From Eriocheir sinensis (taxonomy: Eukaryota > Arthropoda > Malacostraca > Decapoda > Varunidae): 64,000 bases of DNA. Under the pieces are notes generated by a model. That model searched no databases, was not told the origin of the DNA, and saw only the letters and a program-made list of their open reading frames with translations. The stretch covers positions 5,001-69,000 of the forward strand of contig NW_026110542.1 of assembly GCF_024679095.1 (NCBI RefSeq). Direction: 5' to 3'. Below are positions 48,213 to 62,710 of the stretch, in pieces (the first letter of the stretch is position 1; every line of letters starts with the position of its first letter). A program made the position numbers and the translations under genes.

Positions 48213-49171
48213 AGGGGAGACAGGGTCTGGTTGTTACACGGTAAGTTGTTACAAGGCCGTTATTTCAAGCTTCCTGATGTAGCGCGGGACTCTACCGTTT
48301 AAAAGCCTACTCCATGCCATCATAACTGCCACTGAGTGTTGCACTGATGGACCTTCGCCTTCAAAGGTATGGCTTAGAAAACGATTTTTAACTCGAAAAG
48401 TATTTTTTTTTGTAGCAATAGTAAATCCTGTATTGATCAAACACGCATGATATCAATGAAATTGTTTGTAGCTCATTAGGATGTATTGGAAGTGTTCTTC
48501 GATACGTGAAGGCATGCCGTGGATATCACACATTGTCAGTGCTGGGCGCGTGGTTATACACGAAAATGTATGGATGGGGCTAATTGTTACAGTGTATCAA
48601 CTTACCCCAGGCTTATAACAACTTCCAGGTGAAGAATGGGTAGAGTGTATGATCTGTAAATACTGGGCACACTCTGACTGCACCGACGGACGCCGGGAAT
48701 ATCTGAGTGATCTGTGCAACCAGAAACTGATTCCGACTGATGATTAATTAACCAAGAAAATCAGCTGTCAAGGACTAGGAATATTAAATCATGCCAATAG
48801 ACCACTTGCTGTGTTTCAGAGTTTCCAGAACTTGTTTAAACATACTTTTGAGTTGTAAGTGCCACCAGGCATATTCATATAAAGGTTTCGTTTAATGTAA
48901 TTGTAAGATAAAATCAGCTGTAAGAAATTACCCCAAAGGGTGTCACAACTTACCCCTTGCCCGGGGAAAATTGTTACAGCTGACACCACCTCATTAATTA
49001 GAGCTGTACTACTTAACGTAGCATTGTTTTGTTCTTTTGCCAGTGATTTCAATAAATGGAGACATTTTCCTAACTAGACTAGCAAACAAACTTCATTTCA
49101 GTAAATCATTGTATGTGCTGAGGCACAAAAAAACTAAACAAAAATTGTAACAACTAGACCCGGTCTCCCCT
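48213..49171. mobile_element. TIR DNA transposon remnant of uncertain superfamily
   Basis: The outer 26 bp at each end are inverse copies with two mismatches (left starts AGGGGAGACAGGGTCTGG, right complement AGGGGAGACCGGGTCTAG, both going on to TTGTTACA). TTGTTACA/TGTAACAA recurs several times inside. Around 48628-48720 a plus-strand frame reads EWVECMICKYWAHSDCTDG then LCN, a CxxC-x2-WxH-x2-C cluster like the C-terminal finger of some pogo/Tigger-type transposases. No clear TSD remains (TA on the left, TG on the right would fit a mutated TA). A pogo-like origin is only a suggestion. Confidence 0.7.
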
Positions 49172-49369
49172 GCTCGCTTAACAGAAAGACATAAAACACG
49201 TGAATAGCAAGGCGGAGAGCCCGCCGCCTATCATCTCATACTTCCTTCCCAAACTTCCTTCTTGCCTTACTGTATCCACTTCCTCTTTCACCCCCGCATC
49301 TCCCCCTAAAAAGTAGAAGTGAGATTAGTAGTAGACCAGTAGACCAGTAGACCAGTAGACCAGTAGACT
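49172..49369. other. Probable ORF1 continuation, then short GTAGACCA tandem repeat
   Basis: ARLTERHKTRE in frame after the TIR element may be the tail of the ORF1 remnant. At 49325-49369, AGTAGACC is repeated about five times up to the 5' truncation point of LINE copy 2. Confidence 0.5.
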
Positions 49370-50905
49370 CTGCCTGGTCAAACTCTTTCGCCTCTGCCTG
49401 TCAACATCTACCTTTCCTTCTTGCTGGAAGTATGCCTTCATACAGCCTGTACCTAAGAAGGGTGACCGCTCCAATCCCTCAAACTACCGTCCTATTGCTT
49501 TACTTTCTTGTCTATCTAAAGCTTTTGAATCAATCCTTAACCGTAAGATTCAAAAGCACCTTTCCACTTCTGACCTTCTATCTGATCGCCAGTATGGGTT
49601 CCGCAAGGGGCGTTCTACTGGTGATCTCCTAGCCTTCTTAACTGACTCTTGGTCATCCTCTCTTAGCCGTTTCGGTGAAACTTTTGCTATTGCGCTGGAC
49701 ATATCAAAAGCTTTTGATAGGGTCTGGCACAAATCTTTGCTTTCTAAACTACCCTCCTACGGTTTCTATCCTTCTCTCTGTACCTTTATCTCCAGTTTCC
49801 TTTTGACTGTTCTATTTCTGCCGTGGTAGACGGTCACTGTTCTTCCCTAAATCTATTAACAGTGGTGTCCCACAGGGTTCTGTCCTATCTCCCACTCTTT
49901 TCTGTTGTTCATTGATGATCTTCTTTCCAAAACGAACTGTCCTATCCATTCCTACGCCGATGATTCCACTCTGCATTATTCAACTTCTTTTAATAGAAGA
50001 CCCACCTTCAGGAACTTAACGACTCAAGGCTGGAGGCTGCAGAACGCTTAGCCTCAGACCTTACTGTTATTTCCGATTGGGGCAAGAAGAACCTGGTGTC
50101 CTTCAACGCCTCAAAAACACAGTTTCTCCACCTATCCACTGACACAATCTTCCAAACAACTATGCCCTATTCTTTGACAACACCCAGCTATCACCTTCCT
50201 CAACACTAAACATCCTCGGTCTATCCTTAACTCAAAATCTCAACTGAAACTTCATATCTCATCTCTTACTAAATCAGCTTCCTCGAGGCTGGGCGTTCTG
50301 TACCGTCTCCGCCAGTTCTTCTCCCTGCACAGTTGCTGTCCATATACAGGGCCTTGTCCGCCCTCGTATGGAGTATGCATCTCATGTGTGGGGGCTCCAC
50401 TCACAGCTCTTTCTGGACAGAGTGGAGGCAAAGGCTCTTCGTCTCATCAGCCTCCTCCTCATACTGATAGTCTTCACCTCTTAAATTCCGCCGCAATGTT
50501 GCCTCTCTTTCTATCTTCTATCGATATTTCCACGCTGACTGCTCTTCTGAACTTGCTAACTGCATGCCTCCCCCCTGCGGCCCTGCTGCACTCGACTTTC
50601 TACTCATGCTCATCCCTATACTGTCCAAACCCCTTATGCAAGAGTTAACCAGCATCTTCACTCTTTCATCCCTCACGCTGGTAAACTCTGGAACAATCTT
50701 CCTTCATCTGTATTTCCTCTTGCCTACGACTTGAACTCTTTCAAGAGTAGGGTATCAGGACACAGTTCCTCCCGAAACTGACCTATCTTTCGGCCACCCT
50801 TTGGATTCTTTTTAGGAGCAGCGAGTAGCGGGCTTTTTTTATTAATGTTTACTTTTGTGCCCTTGAGCTGTCTCCTTTGCTGTAAAAAAAAAAAAAAAAA
50901 AAAAA
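49370..50905 (+). mobile_element. Jockey-like LINE, copy 2, 5'-truncated
   Basis: Starts at CTGCCTGGTCAAACTCTTTC, matching 35968 of the longest copy, and is nearly identical to it to the A-run (50884-50905). Most differences are single-base losses in short homopolymers, for example in the SGRS-to-SAVV region near 49800 and at the GVPQGSVLSPTL equivalent (49860-49905). The RT is therefore broken into short frames. Catalytic SYADDSTLH is still readable near 49955. A (TAG)n-like tract follows the A-run. Confidence 0.92.
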
Positions 50906-51121
50906 TTAGTTACCGTATAATAGTAGTAGCAGTAGCATCAGTAATAATAGTGATAATACTAGTAGTGGGAGGAGGAGGAGAAATATTGATATTGGTAGTA
51001 AAAAAAATAGTAGTAGCAACAGTAGTCGTGGTAAAAGTAGTTGTATTTTTAGTCGTAACAGTGGTAATATTATTGATAGGCTGAGGAGGAGGAGCAAACA
51101 TAGCATAGTAATGGTAGTAGT
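50906..51121. repeat. Imperfect (TAG)n tract between two LINE copies
   Basis: GTAGTAGCAG, AATAATAG and GGAGGAGGAG variants. It receives the 3' end of copy 2 and the 5' truncated end of copy 3. Confidence 0.85.
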
Positions 51122-52580
51122 AGCTTCCTCTAATTCTTCCCGTGACTTCTGGCATCTAGCCAAAAATATCTCCTCCAATTTCACTTCTTCTTCTTTCCCT
51201 CCTCTCCTTAACCCGGACGGCAGCACTGCCGTCTCATCTATCTCTAAGGCTGAACTCTTCGCTCAAACTTTCTGTAAGAACTCCACCCTGGACGATTCTG
51301 GGCATATTCCTCCTATTCATCCCCCCTCTGATTTCTTTATGCCTATTATTTATTAAGATTCTTCCTAATGATGTTTACTATGCCCTCTCTGGCCTCAACT
51401 CTCAGAAGGCTTATGGACCTGATGGAGTGCCTCCTATTGTCCTTAAAAACTGTGCTTCCGTGCTGACACCCTGCCTGGTCAAACTCTTTCGTCTCTGCCT
51501 ATCAACATCTACCTTTCCTTCCTACTGGAAGTATGCCTTCGTACAGCCTATGCCTAAGAAGGGTGACCGTTCCAATCTCTCAAACTACCGCCCTATAGCT
51601 TTACTTTCCTGTCTATCTAAAGCTTTTGAATCAATCCTTAACCGGAAGATTCAAAAGCACCTTTCCACTTCTAACCTTCTATCTGATCGCCAATATGAGT
51701 TCCGCAAGGGGCGTTCTACTGGCGACCTTCTTGCTCGCTTAACTGACTCTTGGTCATCCTCTCTTAACCGTTTCGGTGAAACTTTCTCTGTTGCGCTAGA
51801 CATATCGAATCCCTTCGATAGAGTCTGGCACAAGTCTTTGCTTTCGAAACTGCCCTTTTTCGGATTATATCCCTCTCTTTGTTCCTTTATCTGCAGTTTC
51901 CTTTCCGGCTGTTCTATCTCTGCGGTGGTAGATGGCCACTGTTCTTCCCCTAAACCTATCAACAGTGGTGTTCCACAGGGCTCTGTCCGATCACCCACTC
52001 TCTTCCTGTTATTCATCAATGATCGTCTTTCCATAACAAACTGTCCTGTCCAGTCATACGCCGACGACTCCACTCTGCATTATTCAACTTCTTTCAATAG
52101 AAGACCATCACAACAGGTAGTACATGACTCCAGACAGGAGGCTGCAGAACGCTTAATTAACCTCAGACTTTGCTATCATTTCCGATTGGGGTAAAAGGAA
52201 CCTTGTGTCCTTCAATACTTCAAAAACTCAATTTCTCCACCTATCAACTCGACACAATCTTCCAAACACCTATCCCCTGTTCTTTGACAACACACAGCTG
52301 CCACCCTCTTCAACACTAAATATCCTCGGTCTATCCTTAACTCAAAATCTTAACTGGAAACTTCACATCTCCTCTCTCACTAAATCAGCTTCCTCGAGGT
52401 TGGTCGTTCTGTATCGTCTCCGCCAGTTCATCTCCCCCGCACAGTTGCTATCCATATACAGGGGCCTTGTCCGCCCTCGTATGGAGTATGCATCTCACGT
52501 GTGGGGGGACTCCACTCACACAGCTCTTTGGGACAGAGTGGAGTCTAAGGCTCTTCGTCTCATCAGCTCTCCTCTTCTTA
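51122..52580 (+). mobile_element. Jockey-like LINE, copy 3, truncated at both ends, RT partly open
   Basis: Begins in SNSSRDFWHLAKNISSNF (equivalent to 35635) directly after GTAGTAGTAG. The 51427-52194 frame is the longest intact RT stretch of this family: KKGDRSNLSNYRPIALLSC, EFRKGRSTGDLLARL, GVPQGSVRSPTLF and SYADDSTLHYS (near 52058). The usual DISKAFDRVW reads DISNPFDRVW. A 4-5 bp insertion near 52160 breaks the frame, and the C-terminal part resumes at 52205. The element stops abruptly at 52580 where repeat X begins, losing its last about 350 bp. More diverged from copies 1 and 2 than they are from each other. Confidence 0.92.
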
Positions 52581-53200
<620 letters not shown>

Positions 53201-53460
53201 TTTGTACACATAAATATTCAAATATATTATTGAAAAATAAGCTTGAATGTCTATCACAAAAGTTGATTTTCACGTATTCACGAACTAGAAATGCTCAGTT
53301 GCCACATCCATCAAAATTCCCGCTTTGTTGGTGGACAGACGGAATGAAACGGACTCTAGTAGTGGTGCAGTGTGCGGTCGGTGGTCAGTAGGACACTTTG
53401 ATAACGTATGGTTATTACTAGACCCTGAAGAGTGTGTGTCTCTCCCCCTCCCCCACACAG

Positions 53461-54824
53461 GAAGGACGGCCCTCCTCTTGGCTGCTGCGCGGGGCAGTGC
53501 TGAGTGTGTGTCTGCCCTCATACCCTCCAGTGACCTTAACGCCAAGGACATGTATGGCCGCACACCCCTCCACTTGGCTGCTGAGCGGGGCAGTGCTGAG
53601 TGTGTGTCTGCCCTCATACCCTCCAGTGCCCTTAACGCCAAGGACAGGTATGGCCGCACACCCCTCCACTTGGCTGCTGAGCGGGGCAGTGCTGAGTGTG
53701 TGTCTGCCCTCATACCCTCCAGTGCCCTTAACGCCAAGGACATGTATGGCCGCACACCCCTCCACTTGGCTGCTGAGCGGGGCAGTGCTGAGTGTGTGTC
53801 TGCCCTCATACCCTCCAGTGCCCTTAACGCCAAGGACAGGTATGGCCGCACACCCCTCCACTTGGCTGCTGAGCGGGGCAGTGCTGAGCGTGTGTCTGCC
53901 TCATACCTCCAGTGCCCTTAACGCCAAGGACAGGTATGGCTGCACACCCTCCACTGGGCTGTTCTGCGGGGCAGTGCTGAGTGTGTGTCTGCCCTCATAC
54001 CCTCCAGTGCCCTTAACGCCAAGGACATGTATGGCCGCACACCCCTCCACTTGGCTGCTGAGCGGGGCAGTGCTGAGTGTGTGTCTGCCCTCATACCCTC
54101 CAGTGCCCTTAACGCCAAGGACAAGGATGGCCGCACACCCCTCCACTTGGCTGTTATGCAGGGCAGTGCTGAGCGTGTGTCTGCCCTCATACCCTCCAGT
54201 GCCCTTAACGCCAAAGACAAGGATGGCCGCACACCCCTCCACTTGGCTGCTGAGCGGGACAGTGCTGAGTGTGTGTCTGCCCTCATACCCTCCAGTGACT
54301 TTAACGACAAAGACAAGGATGGCCGCACACCCCTCCACTTGGCTGTTATGCAGGGCAGTGCTGAGCGTGTGTCTGCCCTCATACCCTCCAGTGACCTTAA
54401 CGCCAAAGACAAGGATGGCCGCACACCCCTCCACTTGGCTGCTGAGCGGGACAGTGCTGAGTGTGTGTCTGCCCTCATACCCTCCAGTGACTTTAACGAC
54501 AAAGACAAGGATGGCCGCACACCCCTCCACTTGGCTGTTAAGCGGGGCAGTGCTGAGTGTGTGTCTGTCCTCAAAGCCTTCAGTGACCTTAACGCCAAGG
54601 ACAGGTATGGCCGCACACCCCTCCACTTGGCTGTGGAGAGAGGGCATCTGAAGGTGGTCCAGCGGCTGACGGAGAAGGACGTGACGGCCCTACCCATCAG
54701 GGACAAGAGAGGAAGAACCCCTCTGGACGTGGCCACGATGCGCGGCAACACTGAGGTGGAGGAATGGCTGGGGAAGAGGAGCGGCGCGGTGCACCTGGAC
54801 GCCGCCCGCTGCCTGCACCTCATG
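53461..54824 (+). CDS. Ankyrin-repeat exon with near-identical 96-bp units
   Basis: A pyrimidine-rich acceptor (CCCCCTCCCCCACACAG) ends at 53460 and a consensus donor GTGAGT starts at 54825, giving one internal exon. It encodes about 14 ankyrin repeats. Twelve or so are 32 residues long and almost identical in DNA: GRTPLHLAAERGSAECV then SALIPSS and LNAKD. The last two are divergent (LAVERGHLKVVQRL; GRTPLDVATMRGNTEVEEWL). TPLH and the LAAERG helices are canonical, and the unit is one residue shorter than the usual 33. Ankyrin arrays bind partner proteins; no effector domain is visible. Around 53900-53985, three single-C losses shift the frame, create a TAA at 53919-53921 and then restore frame 0. 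These could be assembly errors or pseudogenisation. Start phase is 1, so upstream exons are needed. Confidence 0.7.
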
Positions 54825-54949
54825 GTGAGTACTGGCGGGAGGGTGGCGGCGCTGGGGTTGTTATTGTTGTTGTTGATGGTGGTGGTGGTGGTGGTGTTTT
54901 GTTGTTGTTGCTGTTCTTTTCTTGTTGTTGTTTTTTTTCATTACTATGA

Positions 54950-55905
<956 letters not shown>

Positions 55906-55974
55906 TATTTTTATTTGCATATCCTCTAATGATTATTTATATATTTCTTGTCTATTTCGTTCACTGATATCTAA

Positions 55975-57200
55975 CGCAGCCATTTTGTCCTCTGTACTAG
56001 CCAGGCAGAAACCTTGAAGCCCACAGCGCCGCAATCTTTGGACTCCCTCCGGCCGAAGTATTTATTTAAAAGTTCAGGCATCAGCGCCCGCTGAGTGGCA
56101 GTGGTAGTAATCCGTGATGAAACAGTTCCTCACACATTTATTGGATTTTCCAACGCCCTAGCTTCTAGTTTTCCATTGTTCATATAAACAAACATTCGTT
56201 ACTTGCTCGCATTATTTGACTGTAACATTCTCTAAAGAGCGTATGTGGTAGCCGATGCGTTTGGTTGTGAAATCTTATTTGAATGGGCGGAAGAATAAAT
56301 GCCACATCCAACAGGAAATAATCTTAAATAATGTACTGCATTGAATATATATTAGAGTTAACCAATAAACGTTGCGGGGGACATAAAACAGGCAGCCCAC
56401 ATTGTTGTCTTTCAGATTCAAAACAGGAAACAATTAGTTAGATAGGAAACTAAAGAAAAATATTTCATACAATGACTTCATTTTTGTTTAATTTCTCTCA
56501 AACTGTAGCATTTGTTCTATCCCACCACGATCAATAATCCTTCAAAACATATCATATATGCTATTTAGAGCATGTTATGGTTGAATAATGCGAATAAAAA
56601 TGTGCAAAATAAGGAAACAGTTAACGTGAAAAACGATGAAAACTAGAAGTTAGGCCATTGGGAAATTCAGCATACGTTTGTAATGAAGTGTTTTATCACC
56701 TCTACTGCCACTCAGGGAGCGGTGATGCATAATCTTTATTTAAATACTTGGCGCGAGGGAATCTAAAGATGGCGGTCTGCGGGCTTCAAGACTTGCACGG
56801 AGTTAACCCGTTCATATATTTGGGGATCAGTGGTTTCATTCCATATGCCCACTCACGAGCGTAGATGTGATACATGCACGTTGTTAATTTGTGCTTTCGT
56901 GGAAATCAACTGTTGTGATGAATATTGACGTTATTTTTTTTAATAATATATTTGAACGTGAATAGATACAATTTTCCCATCACACCTTCTTATGTAAGTC
57001 CCAAACATGCCGATTTGCACTGACCATATACCACACGAGCACACGCAAGACAAGCTGGTAACAAGCACCATTGTCAGGACACACTCGAACGAACAATAGC
57101 CTTTTGAATCCCTATAATCCATCTTATTTCAGGGACATAAAAAGATATCTGTCTCTTTAAGTGCATATAAGAAGTATTTTTATCAATTAGTGTAAAACGC
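55975..57200. repeat. Repeat X fold-back, copy with long right arm
   Basis: 55975-56113 (-) and 56699-56830 (+) are imperfect inverse copies: CTGCCACTCAG, then GGTGATGC or GCTGATGC, ATTTAAATACTT or AATAAATACTT, and GGGCTTCAAG in both. The spacer 56114-56698 has no recognised feature. The right arm continues to 57200 and matches window positions 1-469. A short inverse piece (GCACTTACAGGGCCAGCTATC, about 57306-57326) may be a further remnant. Confidence 0.8.
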
Positions 57201-57593
57201 ATTTGATATTTAAAACGCCTAGCCCCACATTAATATTTAATGTTACTTTATATACCACTGATGTGATTTATATGCAGTAAATCAATTGACTTGGCTTTTC
57301 GCAGCACTTACAGGGCCAGCTATCTTTACTTGTGCCTAAAAAGTGATAAATAACAGGTATTTAAGAGGCCATTGTTCGTCCCAGTATGATCTGAAGACAA
57401 GCGTGACTTGCGGGTGCTTCTGTGGCGTGTTCAGGGGCGGATCCAGAAAATCAATTTGGGGGGGCCCGATGGTAAAATTTCATGTTAGCGACAGCCTCAA
57501 AACAGTGAAGACCAATGGATAGTGATGGCGGTTCTTTGCTTAAAATCCGCAGCTCCCGAGCAATCAACGTATATGTGACAAATGATTTTTTTC

Positions 57594-57800
<207 letters not shown>

Positions 57801-58107
57801 GTGCAATCAATATTTAAGCTGGCAAGCAATAACAAGAAACAATTCAAATTGTACATCCGACCAGTGAAAAGGCAGATCTGAACAGGTAGAAATCATCACC
57901 ATATGACTTTCGAAAATAACTAAACGTTTATCTCGATATGTAAGCAGCAAGGGTGATCATAATACAGGTCATATATAAATTACAAACCTAATCTTTACAA
58001 AAAAAGAGTTAATATGTAAAATTAGACACAGCTGGAGATAAAAAGGAATTCATATAGGGCTTCTTTTACATGGGACTGAGGTAACACATTTGCAAAGATT
58101 GGCTGAT

Positions 58108-59512
58108 CTAAAGAAATGTATTTACAAATTCCCAAGTATTCAACAAGTGCCTCACTAAGCAAAGAGTAGTCAGCGTTTTTTTTTTACCGAATTTGCTTAT
58201 CACTCGCTCGACTGAAATGGGGATATCATAGTGGACACAGAGGAGGGCAAGTCCGTTCAGGCGCTCTTGGACGACGGTACTCCTCATATAGGTTTTCAGC
58301 CTTTTCAATGCTGAGAAAGACCTCTCAGCTTACGCGTTGGAGACTGGAAGCGTCAACAGAGTTTTCAAGAGAATGGCGAGATTGGGGAACATGCTGGTGC
58401 TGGCGTGTGCCTGAGCTTCTTTGATAGTTTGGAAGACCGGAACAGATAATGCCCAGCGCCTTCACGAGTGTTAGGGATTCGATGTCGAGCTCGTAGAGCT
58501 TCGCCGCTTGAAGCACAGCCGCAACATCCGTTTCGGGGCCTTTGAGGAGTTGCTTGAGCTGAAGTGCGACAGGCACTGTGTCGTCGCCGAACCGACTCTT
58601 CAACTCAGCCAAGACGTGGTCCACGAACGGAATGCACACCGCCCGGCGGTAGTAGTCCTCAGCATTCTCGCACGGAACATTTGATCGCTGGGTCTGTCGT
58701 CCACAGAGTCGTGGCACAGGGATGGTGTCATGCGATGACCCCACCTCGACCAAAAGCTCTTCCGCTTTCATGAACACGTCGTGGAAATGATTCTCCGCAT
58801 CTGCTCTGAATTTGGCAAAAATGGTCTCGATGCCACGAAGCGTGGCATAGGCTGACACCAGGTCGCCATCTTTTCTCTGAAGAGTTCGCCTCGGCTCGAG
58901 AGTATGCGCCAATATACACTCCACTACAACCAGTCCAACGAGAAAGCGGGGAACACGTATGGCGATGAGGAGCCCAGCGGTGGCGTCAAGTTCTTCCTCT
59001 AGAAAAAGAAAAACAGCGATGAAAGGCAGAAATTAAACGAAAACCAGCACTGCGTCATGCCTCTCAATCCACCTGGTGGGGCACAGGGGAACAAGCTTTT
59101 CGCGCTTGGCTGAGGTAAGCTTGACAACCTCTGTGAAGCGGAGAGAGCGAATATTCGAAGAATGAACGAAGTTGTACACCTCGGTCAGTGTTTGAAGAGC
59201 GATCTTCACTTCCTTGACGTCACATGCCTTCGTCAGTGCTAGATTCTGCCGGTGGTTAAAGCAGTGGCTTGGCTTGGCCAGGGTGTACTTCTTCATGAGT
59301 ACTGCGGCACACCCTTTGAATTCTCCCATCATGGTACTTGCTCCATCGAAACAAAGTCCCCTGCACTTGGCCATGTCCAATCCGAGATCTTCAACGGTGC
59401 GCAAAACGAGCCAGGCTAAACCTTTACCGGTGAGGTCTTGAGCGTGCACAAGGGCAAGGAAGTCTTCCCTTATTTCCTCTTCGAAGTGCCGAATGATGAT
59501 AGTGGCCTGCAC
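58108..59512 (-). pseudogene. hAT transposase (ZMYM1/DUF4371-like), inactivated
   Basis: On the minus strand 59512-59033 reads RHFEEEIREDFLALV, GLDMAKCRGLCFDGASTMMG, HCFNHRQNLALTKACDV and LCPTRWIERHDAVL. This style is shared by hAT transposases and ZMYM1-like proteins. After a possible short intron (acceptor TTTTTCTTTTTCTAG near 58995-59010) the frame resumes at 58924 with LQRKDGDLVSAYATLRGI and LKSRFGDDTVPVALQLK. The C-terminal dimerisation region follows, RSFSALKRLKTYMRST then ERLNGLALLCVHYDIPI (about 58320-58200). It needs a frame change and has TAA where Tyr is expected in NA-x-AERSFS. The N-terminal zinc finger is not seen. Transposase would cut at the TIRs; this copy cannot. Confidence 0.82.
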
Positions 59513-60554
59513 TAAAATCCATTTTCTGCTTGCATGTGAGGAATAAGGTCACAAAGATTTTTCCTAGGCCTTTACATCTTGCTCTATAATATTCAATATA
59601 CGGTTCCGTAACTTAAATACTGAAAATAAATAGATAAAATCCTGAGGTTTCCAGAAATGCAACGGAAAGGTACCAGTTTTCGTTTTGACTCTCAGAAAGT
59701 GGACGTTTTAGCAGATGGGGGGGAGTTGGGAGCGTCCGACATCCCCGGGCTCCCCACCCCCCCACTGGGTACGGCGCACTACGGCCCTGTACGAGTAAAT
59801 AGCGGGGCCCTGGGCACGTGACCGTTGTGCCCTGGCCCTGCAGGAAAGTGAAAAACTACATCAGACACCGACAAAATTCACATCTTGCCTGAGCATCCCG
59901 TTCACCTCCGCATAGTAAAGCCCAAGGAACCTATAGAGAAGGATTTTTTTTAAAGTTTGGAGGACAGCATCTAGAGCTATCTAACGGCGGCCGGCTTCGC
60001 TCCCCAGTTCTCTAGCTTTTTAGGGGTGTCTTAAATATATTTTATGTTTTCTCAATTTATGTGTATTTCAAATATTTTAGTGATCCCTAAATTTTTTTGG
60101 GGGGGCCCGAACCATCTGGCTTCCCACCCCCGTATCCGCGCCTGCATATGCCTACAGCCGACGGCACACTCCGTATTATAGTTGCTGCACATTATAAGCC
60201 AGTCAGTTCTGTACCCACTATCCGCATACACTCGAGATCTTCTGGGGGGCGGAGATTTTTTGGGGGGCCCGGGCCCCCTGCCCCCCCCCCTGTATCCGCC
60301 CCTGGGCGTGTTAGTGATGCAAACCGGAATACTTCCTATTATGTAAGAAGGCGCGCGGGTTGTGTGTATATACAAACATTTGATTAAATATACTAGTGAA
60401 GAAACATTTCCAATATTTGTCACAACGGTAGTGTGAGGGATTGGAACGGCCAGCCTGCTAGGCCATACAGCCACCCTTCAGTACACTGATATCAAGTAAT
60501 TTTACATCATCATTGACATTTTATAAATCGTTATTTCTATTGTTGTTATAAGTA

Positions 60555-61678
<1,124 letters not shown>

Positions 61679-62654
61679 TGTTGCTATAGTCGGTTCCACG
61701 AGACCTGGGAAGTTTAATCCTTCAAGGATGGATTCGCGTACATGGTATCATTGCTTGGGTGGCGGCACTGCTGGCTCACTGGCCAATTCTAACTTGTTCT
61801 GACGCGGATAAAATTGACTTTGTATTCCAGCCAAAACCCTTTTTGAGTTGTAAGGTAACAGATTGCACCGATAAAAAACTAACTCAATGATATTTTTATT
61901 GATAAATATATGCCTTTTGAACTATTATAAATAAGTCTTAAACGACATTCATAACAAAACTAGGGCGGAAGTGCACGTAAACGGACGATGTCCATCGACG
62001 GAAGCTTCTGTTAATTAAGGCTAGACATTTTTCCGCTATTTTTCCAACTACTACAAAGTGCAAGGCTACAGTTTACACGATGTCTTTCGTTAATTAACTA
62101 CGTTTTTGTAAGACTTCTTGGTATATCTGTAGTCCTGGCTCAGTCATAATGTTAAGTGATTCTACGTAGTCGTAACGTAAGCACTGGCCTAAGGAAATAG
62201 CTTCTCATTAATCCTGAAATGTATTTCCATTATTTGGAGATAACAAAACAATAAATAGCCATAAGAAAGAGCAACTGTAAGAATAACTACATTTAAATAC
62301 CATCAGTGTTGATTTTAGGAGGCAGTAGAGAGCGAGAAATGGTTGGCCAATTCACGGCAAACATAATTTGCCGCATGTTGGATCTACTAAGGATTTCAGA
62401 GGCTGTGCGGCCTCGTTTTTTGGGAATAATATCGTAACGAACAATCGTATCGGTACGAGATTTTACTGATGTATTTCACACACTGTAATTTTGAAGGGTA
62501 TCATAACCGCCACAAGTAGAGAATAAAGGCACTTGTCCTATACCAAGGGGTAAAGTCATCAGTGTCGAGCAAAGATACGAACACAACTACCAGAGGCTCC
62601 GCCCACAGCAATTTCCTCTTCCCTCCATTTCCCGCCTCCGCCCTTCTCCCTCAA

Positions 62655-62710
<56 letters not shown>

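Noticed and set aside
53434..54651. 405-aa plus-strand and 301-aa minus-strand frames across the ankyrin region
   Set aside because: Shadow frames: the 96-bp unit is a multiple of three, so any frame open in one unit stays open. Only frame 0 gives ankyrin consensus.
53461..54824. CRISPR-like or satellite array because of regular 96-bp spacing
   Set aside because: Units translate to ankyrin repeats in one frame and are flanked by splice sites. There are no unique spacers.
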